A stretch of DNA of 64,000 nt, taken from contig NZ_JAVCWH010000005.1 in NCBI RefSeq assembly GCF_030846195.1, positions 1 to 64,000 of the forward strand. Direction: 5' to 3'. The DNA comes from Paracoccus yibinensis (GTDB taxonomy: Bacteria > Pseudomonadota > Alphaproteobacteria > Rhodobacterales > Rhodobacteraceae). This document shows, piece after piece, positions 8,214 to 16,900 of this stretch. Position 1 is the first letter of the stretch. Each line of letters opens with the position of its first letter. Both the position numbers and the translations under genes were made by a program. The notes beneath the pieces are model-generated. The model did no database searches and had not been told where the DNA came from. It saw nothing but the letters and a program-made list of their open reading frames with translations.

Positions 8214-8543
8214 ATGGCCACCATCGGCGCCTTCAAGAAAACCGCCGCCGACGAATATACCGGCGACATCGTCACCCTGGGCGTGCAGGCCCGCGGCGTG
8301 CGCATCGTCCCCGACCTCCGCGCCTCGGGCGAGAACGCCCCCAGCCACCGCATCCTGGTCGGCCGCGCCGAGATCGGCGCCGCCTGGTCCAGGCGCTCGA
8401 CCGAGGGCCGCGGCTACCTGGACCTCAAGATAGACGATCCGAGCTTCACCGCGCCGATCCACGCCAACCTCATCGCAGACGAAGACGGCGAGGGCGGGGG
8501 CCACTTGCTGATCTGGTCCCACGCCACTCGCCGGGGCGACTGA
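8214..8543 (+). CDS. DUF736 family protein
   Basis: A 109-residue protein with an intact frame, beginning MATIGAFKKTAADEYTGDI and containing LGVQARGVRIVPDLRASGEN and HRILVGRAEIGAAW, all typical of DUF736. Length fits the family (about 100-110). The start at 8214 is preferred over 8178 because family members begin MATIG. DUF736 genes are usual passengers of alphaproteobacterial plasmids and integrative elements, often beside helicase/methylase and ParB-like genes; function unknown. It is the only clearly intact gene in the 5.5-10.9 kb island. Confidence 0.8.
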   Translation: MATIGAFKKTAADEYTGDIVTLGVQARGVRIVPDLRASGENAPSHRILVGRAEIGAAWSRRSTEGRGYLDLKIDDPSFTAPIHANLIADEDGEGGGHLLIWSHATRRGD

Positions 8544-8929
8544 ACCAAAGGAACCAAGGGTCCAAGCCGACAGGCTTGCGCCTTCTTCCGTATGGCTGCG
8601 CAAACCCAGACCGCCTCAGGCGTCCCGGGGCGCGGCGCGGAGATAATCCGTCATCGCGTGAGATACATCGGCATGGGACCACGGCCCCATGGCAGAGAAC
8701 GGACCGAGGGTCCGGTCCTTGCGGACGATCACCGCCAAGGTGCCTGGCCAGCAATAAAGAACCTCACGTGATCCCTTGGTGATCCGGGGTTCTGATGTCT
8801 GAAGTGTTCTGAAGAGTTCCATTCAGCCACTATGACCGGGAACGATAAAAGGCTGGTAAAGATCACGGCGTCTGCATCAAGAAAAGTGCCCGTCCGTCCG
8901 CCTGCAAAGTCGACAGCCCTGACTGTCGC
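8544..8929. other. No supported gene (about 385 bp)
   Basis: The only notable frame is a 68-codon one on the minus strand (8616-8822, MELFRTLQTSEPRITKG). It has no family I recognise and no clear ribosome site, so I do not call it. The stretch is likely intergenic or decayed DNA of the island. Confidence 0.35.
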
Positions 8930-9321
8930 GTGTCAATCGACAGCAACATCGTCCTTTATCTGCTCGATGACAGCGACAAGGCGGACCGGGCCGCGGCCCT
9001 GATGGCGGGCGGGGGCACGATCAGCACCCAAGTCCTGAACGAGGTGCTGGTCAACTGCATCCGCAAGGCCGGCATGTCCTGGCAGAAGGCAGGCGAGTTT
9101 CTGTCCGGGATCCGTGCGGCGTGCCGGGTGACCGACCTGTCCCTTTCCGTCCACGATGTCGGTCGGGCGCTTGGCGCGCGGTACGGGTTTACGATGCGCT
9201 GATTGTCGCAGCCGCCCTGGTCAGCGGCTGCGAGCGGCTGTATTCCAAGGATCTGCACCACAGCCTGCTGGTCGAGGACCGCTTGCGGATCGTCAATCCG
9301 TTCCGTGAGAGCGGCGCCTGA
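8930..9321 (+). pseudogene. Second VapC-type PIN-domain gene, frameshifted
   Basis: Starts at a GTG (8930) and reads SIDSNIVLYLLDDSDKADRA, TISTQVLNEVLVNCIRKAGM and RALGARYGF. The frame is then lost near 9185 and the conserved VYDALIVAAALVSGCERLYS and LLVEDRLRIVNPF follow in another frame to a stop at 9321. Around the break a small deletion not divisible by three has removed sequence before VYDAL. No antitoxin gene is visible upstream. Unrelated in detail to the VapC at 7057-7442. Confidence 0.75.
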
Positions 9322-9329
9322 AGACTGCC

Positions 9330-10190
9330 GCGGCGCAGGCTGTCCCGCTGGCCTGCGATCCTGGGTTCCAATGCCGCGACGGCGACGACCGTCCCTGCCG
9401 CCGCCGGTCTCCTGCTGCCCCATCTCGAAGGCCGCCAGCGGATCGATGCCGCCATCCTGCGCGGTGCCATGGAGGCGGCCTTTGGCAGCTCCGATGCTGC
9501 CGCGGCCTGGAACGGGAAGACCGCCTATGACGCCTGCGAGGTCGCGATCGTGCTTTTCCTGCGCCGATACAGCAGGGTGCCGACGCAGACCCGCCACTCC
9601 GAGGACTCCAGACCTATCAGCAGTTCCCCACACCGATCCCGCTCGGCTTCGCCGCAGCGACAGCGGCGGCGATCGCGCCAGCCTTGCCGGCCTGCCCCCC
9701 GTGCCCGGCACCCTCGACCAGATCATCCAGCATTTCGGTACGGATATCGTGACCGAGGCGACGAGGCGCTCGCGCTGTATCCTGCGCAAGCCGGGGAACG
9801 GCGCCGAAAGCTTCGCCGTCACCGACCGGCAGGTGATCCATACCCACCCGCACACCGGGGCGGACCATAACGGTTTCCCCTCACGCTGGAAGGCCGGGCT
9901 TGCGGAGGTGCCGGAGTTTGCTGACGGCACCCTGCATATGGTGACGGGCCTCTTGCTGCCGATCTGGAAGCGGTTGCCGGACGATTCGACCCGTGCCTAC
10001 CGGCTCAGACGGAGGCGGGCGAGCGCATCATCGGCCGCAAGGTCTCGCCGGCCTGGGCTGCCACCGCAAGCGCGACGACCACCGGCAGTGCGACGATCAC
10101 GCCGCAGGATGCCTTCGCGGCGCTGATGGACGGCCGGGCGATTCCCGATCCCGCCGAGGGCCTCCAGCTTCGCCGGGTCCGCGCATCGCC
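9330..10190 (+). pseudogene. Strawberry-notch-type helicase/methylase gene remnant
   Basis: Pieces of a much larger protein of mobile elements appear in shifting frames: MEAAFGSSDAAAAWNGKTAY, YQQFPTPIPLGFAAATAAA (the segment before the methyltransferase motif), VPGTLDQIIQHFGTDIVTEA, AGLAEVPEFADGTLHMVTGL, LLPIWKRLPDDSTRAYRL and AFAALMDGRAIPDPAEGLQL. An intact gene is roughly 1,400 residues; here about 280 residues' worth remain, so large internal deletions removed the methyltransferase motifs and most helicase motifs. Order of the pieces matches the parent protein. Confidence 0.7.
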
Positions 10191-10329
10191 GGATCCCGCT
10201 TCCGGCCGAGACAAAGGGATTTCCCTGACGATTGCATAGATAGCATCTGAGTTTGTAGCCGGGGGAGGCGCTGTCCTGACATCCGGCTTTCTGTGACCAG
10301 CAATGGGTTGAGCCATAAACGAAGACGGA

Positions 10330-10960
10330 ATGAAGGTTCGGTTCTCTCACCTGTCCCTTTCCGAGCGCCGCAAGACCGAACCCTGGCGGCATATGAGCTG
10401 GGCCCCGAAAAGGTGGCGCGCGGACTTGGCCCTGTCCGAGGTCCGGCCGGACGCCGGAGCAGATCACCGGCCGGATGCGCTACGAGAACGCTCCGCGTCG
10501 GGCCTGCCAGGAAACCATGTGTTGCCACATCTATTCCCAGGAAGGTCGCTAGGCTAAGCTGCGGCGTCACCTGCCCTGCGGCCGCCGGGTTACCGGCTGC
10601 GCCAGCGACCGCCGCCGAAGTTCGCGCCGGAACTCGGCATCCTGTTCCGCCCCGAGGTCATCGCGCAGTGCAAGGCAGTTCGGGCACTGGGATGGGACAA
10701 ATCCGTCGCGCCCGATGGCGCGGCGCAAGCCTGTCGAACGAAGTGGCGCTGTTTTGGCAGAAAGACGGCTCCGCCCGATGGCGCCACCATGACCTGCGCA
10801 GCAGCCGCTTCCTGGTGGCGTTGAGGAACGAGGCAAAGCGCACCAAGCCGGTCACGGCGCAGATCGCCCGGGTATTGGCGCCCCTGCCCCGGCATCCCTG
10901 CCGATCCATGAGCCTCGATCGGGGCGCCGGATGTGTCGATCGCTCCCTCTTCACGCCGGG
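10330..10960 (+). pseudogene. IS30-family transposase remnant
   Basis: The N-terminal SHLSLSERRKTEPWRH at 10330 matches the IS30 helix-turn-helix start. The next recognisable pieces are in other frames: TPEQITGRMRYENAPRRACQ with IYSQEG, and FLVALRNEAKRTKPVTAQIA followed by SMSLDRGAGCVD, which sits where the second catalytic region is (FDRGTEF in intact copies; here altered to LDRGAGC). The C-terminus is missing: the fragment stops a few bases before the end of the RHS gene. Not functional. Confidence 0.7.
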
Positions 10961-10981
10961 GTGGCGGGCAGGCCCTCACCG

Positions 10982-13900
10982 CTATGGGACCGGACTGCCG
11001 GTCTGGCTCATTCCCTGGAACGGATGGGCGCGCACCCCCTGCCCGGTCAGCGGGTCCAGTTCGATCATGCGCTGGATGCGGAAGGGCGGAAAGCCTTCTT
11101 CCAGGCTGATGTAGCGTCCATATTTGTTGATGGTGACCAGGATGTTATAGCTGAGAACAGGACGGTTTCGCAGCCTGGTGAAGACACCGCCTGCACCACC
11201 TTCGGCGGCCCCGCAGCAGGTCAGCAGGTGGTCATAGGTGAACCGTGTGCCCGGCACCGCCCGTTCCACCGCGCCTGCAAGCTGCTGCGGGCTGATCAGA
11301 TACCGCTGCCCGTTGATCTGCATGGTAAATCCGGCCAGATCGTCGTTGCCGTGAAAACCGCCGATATGCAGCGAATCCGCCAGCACGCCGTCATCCATCC
11401 AGTTCCTGACCTTGGCCATGTGGCGGTATCGTTCCTGGCCAAAGAACACGCCGCGCGGGGTGCCGGACGCGTCCCGCATGATCAGCGGCAGGTCAAGCGA
11501 GGTTTCGACCAAGGCTCTTTCAGCCGCGGTCGCGGGGGCGCGGGCACGCGCCATCAGCATCATGCCGGCGTCAGAGGCGTCGGGGACAATGCCGCCCAGC
11601 AGCCCTGCGCGGGTCGTGGGGGCGGCCATCCCTTCCAGGGCGCCGCCGACCGCAGCGCCACCCACCGTGACGCCCAGGGCGAACAGGTTCTCGCCCACGC
11701 GTTCCCAGTCACCGTCCGCGCTGCCCAGGACGATCTGTTCGGCCGCGCCCAGGGTGCCATAGAACATGCCGTCCGACATCGTCATGAAGACGGCGCCCGG
11801 ATAGCTGTGGCCTTGCGCCATATAGGCGTCGGTCGATGCGGCGAAGCCGCTTTTCGGGACAAAGCCGCAGGAATAGCCCCAAGAGCATTTCGCCATTGCG
11901 GCCCAGGCACCGAGATTGTCGTGGACCAGGAAATTCCAGGATTCCACGACCGCCCCGCCCGCAGCCTTCACGACCCCGGTGCGAATGCCCCAATAGGCCG
12001 AAACGCCCCGGATGAACGGGCTGCGCGTGTCGGGCGCGGGGGATACGCTGATGGTTTCCACGTCGCCGCCGCTGAAGATATCGCTGGCCGGGCTGTATTC
12101 TGGATTGGCCGCGAAAAAGTTCTTCAGCGTCTCGCGGCTGGTGGCGCCGACCACATCCGGCCCGTTCGGCCCGTCGACCCGCAGCCAGAAGTTGCTGGAG
12201 GTCGGATCCCCGCCCGACACCGCGCCGGTGATCACGCCGTTTTCGTCGAATCCGATCTGCCCCTGCGACGGCCCGCCGCCCTGGGCCTGCCGCTTGGCAT
12301 CCTCGGCCGCCTCGGCATGGGTGCCCTGGTCATCCTCGGTCCTGAAGCTCTGCGCGCTGCCCTGGGCCTTGCCGAACAGCGGCAGGAAAAGGTCGATCGG
12401 GCGGCCAAGATCCAGGAACGTCAATCCGCCAGCTATGCCCAGGGAACTGCCCGCCCGTTCGGGGGGACCGTTGCCGATGGCGTATTGGACCGATTCATCC
12501 AGGGTCCAGCCCCGGGACAGGCCCGCCTTGATCCCGGCCCGCACCCCGGCGACATAGGCCGCTTGGTTGGCGACGCGGATCGTGCCGTTGTCCCAGGCCT
12601 CAACGTTGAAGGTCTCGATCGCGATCCCGTCGACGATGATCGTGGTGGGATCGGGCGGCGTGATGCCCAGATAGCCGGTGGAATCGCGCAGCGCGGCGGG
12701 GTTGTTGTGGGCATAGCGGAACGGGTCGATGGCGTCGTTGGGATCGCTGGCCGCCGTGACCCCCAGCGGATCGGGCGTGAGGAACCGCCCCGTTTCGGCG
12801 TCATAGACGCGCACCCCGGCAAAGCGCAGCGGCGTCAGCGCGCTTGACCACATCTGGTGGAAGCCGAAGTCCACCGATGCAGGCGCCCCCTCGCCAAAGG
12901 CGGACAGGGCATCGCCCGCCAGGGTGGCGGCATCGCCCTTGGCCACGGCCCAGGGGATGATCGCGCCGTCTCCGTCCAGCAGCGCCACCACGCCCCCGTT
13001 GGCGTCGCGCACGATGTCCAGGTAACTGCCGTCCGCGCGCCGCTGCGAATAAACCTCGCCCGGCAGGTCGCTGGCATAGAACAGGTCGGTCCCGTCCCCG
13101 GTGCTGCGGGCGATGCGTTGGCCGTCGGCGTCGAACAGCATCTCCTCTCGCTGGCCATCCGGCAGCAGGATCGCGCGCAGCTGGTCGCCCAGGCCCCAGT
13201 CGAAGGCCAGGCCGCGGTGATCGTTCACGGGGCGCCCGTAAGCGTCCCAGGTGATTTCCGCCTCGGCATCGCCGGTCACGCGCGACAGGCGATTGCCCGG
13301 CGCATAATCATAAAGCTGCCTGGCCGCGCCTGCGGAGGATTCCGTCACCTTGGATATGCGCCGCCCAAGCGTGTCGAAGGCGTAGCGGTAGCTGCGCGGG
13401 CCGGCGCCGCCGGTGGCGGTTTCCCCCGTCAGCAGGTCGCGCGCATCATAATCCAGGGCGATGGTCTGGACATCCGTGCCCCCGGCGCGGCGGTCCGTAG
13501 CCTGCAACCGCCCAAGCGGGTCATAGCGATAGGTTTCCGCGAACCCCCCCGTGCCCGCCTGGACAGTCCGCGTCCGTTCCCGCCCCGCCCGATAGCTGTG
13601 GCCGATGCTGACGCCGCCCGCGATGTCCACCGACAGGTAACGCCCGCTGGGATCGGGCTTGCCGAAGGTGGCGATCGGCGTAGAGCGCGGGCCGAAACCC
13701 AGGTCGATCCGTTCCAGATGGCCGTTTCCGTCATAGCGATAACTGACCCGGTTGCCCGACGGATAAGTCACCAGCCCCAGCCTGCCGGTCGGCGTATAAT
13801 CCCATTCCAGCCGATGCGAGGTTCCGGTGGACAGCGCGGGCGCCCCCGCCGCCGTGACCGTCCTGGTCCGGGTGCGGCCGAAATCGTCATGGGTCCATTC

Positions 13901-16900
13901 GACCCTGGATTCCACCCGGCCGTTGCGCCGCAGGGTCGCGCCGGTCCGATGCCCCGACGCGTCATAGGCATAATCCAGCCGTTCCCGCCGGTCGCTGCCA
14001 GCCTGCGTGATCTCGGTCCGGGCCGGGCGCAGGTATCGGTCCAGGGTAAAGTCGCTGCGGATGGCGCTGGCCGACGGGCCGCGTTCCTTGGCCACCACCA
14101 CCGGAAAGGCCGGGTCGTATTCGAACCGGATCTGCGTGACGCCCGCCGCGTCGATCCGGGACAGCAGCATGGTGCCGTCATCGGCGTAATGCGACAGCGT
14201 GGCATTGCCCGCCGCGTCGGTCTGGGCAAGCTGGCGTCCACCGGGGGTATGGGCAAAGCTGACCGACCCCGTGGCGCAGGCGGCCGGATCGGCCAGGCAG
14301 GCGGACTCGGACCCCGGATCCATCCAGTCCCATTCGCGGGCGATGCGGGTTGACCTGTCGGCATAATCGTAACGCTTGACCGCCGCCGTCACGCCGTCCA
14401 GGCCGATGCGTTCGGAGCGGACCATGCGCCCGTCGGCAAAGCTGTTCTGCTGATACCCCGAGGCCGCGTTCCCCGTCAGCCAGGCCCGCGCCATCGCATC
14501 GACATAGCTGTCGATGGTCTCGCCCGTGGGCGCGGTGACGCGGGTGCGCAGGCTGCCGGTGGGCTGACCGGTCACGGGATGGGGCGCGTCGCGGGTGTAG
14601 TCGATCCTGCGGGTGCCCAGTCCCGGCGGGGTCGTCGCCACCACGCGGCCATAGGCGTCGTATTCGTGGCAGGTGACATCGCCCGCCTCGTCCACGCTGC
14701 GGACCAGCCGGCCCATCTGGTCGTAACCCGCCTGGGTCCGCGCCAGCACCGCGCCGTCGAACAGCGTCTCGCGCGCGACCACGCGCCCGCGTTCGTCGTA
14801 AATCGACCGTATCCCCTGGCCGCGCCGGTCGGCGGTCGTCTCGACCTCGTCCCGCGGCGAATAGGTCAGGGTCTCGGTCAGCAGCGCGGCGGGGCGGGCA
14901 GCCGGGTCATGGCCGATCAGCTTGCGCACCAGCCGCCCTGCGTCATCATACCGGAAGGCGGTGCGGAGGCCGTTCACGGTGGATTCCGCGATCCGGCCAT
15001 TGCCGTCGTATTCGTGGCGCGCAATCGTCAGGGGCGTGCGGCGGGCCGGATCGCCGATGGTTTCGGCCAGCAGGCGGTTCATCGCGTCAAAGCTGCGCTG
15101 CCGCACCTCGCCGTCGGCATCGGTGGTTCGGACCAGATTGCCGCGCAGGTCGTATTCGCGCCTTTCCGTGGCGATCCCGGCGCCAGAGTCCACATCCAGC
15201 CGGACCGGGCGGTCCAGCCAGTCATAGCCCATAGTGACGGTTTCGCCGGTGGGGGTGGTGCGGCGCGATTCCCGGCCCCGGTCGTCGAATTCGGCCAGGC
15301 TTTCGGTGCCGTCGGGGGCCTGCTGGCGAAACGGCCGGTCAAGCGCGTCGATCCAGACGGTATAGGCATTGCCCATGCCGTCCAGCGTCTGCACCGAACG
15401 TGGCCGGACCGCGATCTGCAGCATCCTGCCGGGGATCGTCACCCCGCCCGGCCGGTCCCCGAACGGTTCCAGAAGGTCATCGGGAAGCAAGGCGCCGAAA
15501 CCGTCGTCATAAACGCGCTGTTCCTGCACCACGCCATCCGGTCCCCGGATTTCGGTCAGGCGGCCATGGGCGTCATACTTCTTGGTGACGCGGTTGCCCA
15601 AGGCGTCGGTGATCGTCAGCACCTCGTCCGTGTCGGAAAAGGTCGCGCGTTCCGTGGCGCGCTTGCGGATCGGCGGGCCCTGGCATGTGTCCCAGACCTC
15701 GGCTTCCGGCAGGGTGGTGGACACGCGCCGCCCCCAGGGATCGAAGCCATGGGTGGTGATGTTGCCAAGCGCGTCGGTTTCCTCGACCTGTTCGCCAAAG
15801 GCATTCAGGCGCGCGCTGTTCATCAGCACGCCGTTGCGCAGCAGCGTGGTGACCGTGCCCCGGCGCAGCAGGTCGATGGTCAGCCCGTCGCCCGTCGTGG
15901 TTTCCCGCCCCAGGTCGTAGGAATGGCTGACCAGCCGCCCGTCCGGCAGCACCTGTTCGCGCAACCGGCCAAAACGGTCGTGCCGCGTCCGCGTGCCCGG
16001 CACGCTATCCAGGGCCACGGCGGGGACCAGACCGGAATGCGTGGCGGTGCCGCCCAGGGTCGCCTGGCCTTCGGGGCCAAAGGGCAGGCTGGTGAATCCC
16101 TCCAGCCCCGACAGGGCGTCGTAAAGGGTGACGGTGGTCGCCGTGCGGGCAGGATCCGCGCAGGGATAGGCCTGGTCCAGGCTGGTGGTCCAGGTGTCGG
16201 GCGCCCCGGCCCTGCGTTCGCAGACGACCTGTTTCCAGGACCGCCCGAATTCGTCCACATAGGTCTTTGTCACCGTCTGCGGACCGCTGGCGCCGCTGCG
16301 GATCTGGACCGCAACCGGCCGGGACAGCCCCGCCTGTGGATGGTAATCCAGCCGCAAGGTGGACTGGCGCGCCGGATCGGGTCCGGGCAGCAGGCTGTCG
16401 ATGATCTGGCTGCGCAGGCGGCCCAACCCGTCATGGCTGGACAGTTCCTGCCTGCCATGGACGGTTTCGCGCCGGATCTCGCGGCAGATGGGGTCGCGCT
16501 CGACCTCCTCCCACCCCAGGGGGGTGCTGCGGCGGGACACCTGGCCGCAATGGTCGATCAGGAAGGATACGGCCCGGACCTCTCCCCATTCGGTTTCGCG
16601 GGTGATGGCGCCGTCGGAAAAGGTCCGGCTGCGCGACCGGCTGCGGTCCACCGTGGGCAGCAGGCCCCCGCCGGTGCGCTGGATCTCTCGGCCCCAGTCG
16701 GTTCCGGCATAATCCGCCAGGGGATATTCGAAGAACCTGCGGATTTGCGGCAGATGGACCGGGATCGGCGCGTCCGGGTCAGCCCGGGCGCTGTCCGCCG
16801 CCACGTCCACGGTTTTCCGCGTATGCAGCCGCCGGGTGGCCAGGGCGTCGTTCCAGGGGTGATAGGAAAAGGTCGTGACCGTCGAATCCCGGGTCGTGGT

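Noticed and set aside
8616..8822. 68-residue minus-strand open frame (MELFRTLQTSEPRITKG)
   Set aside because: No family or ribosome site recognised, and it is surrounded by pseudogenes.
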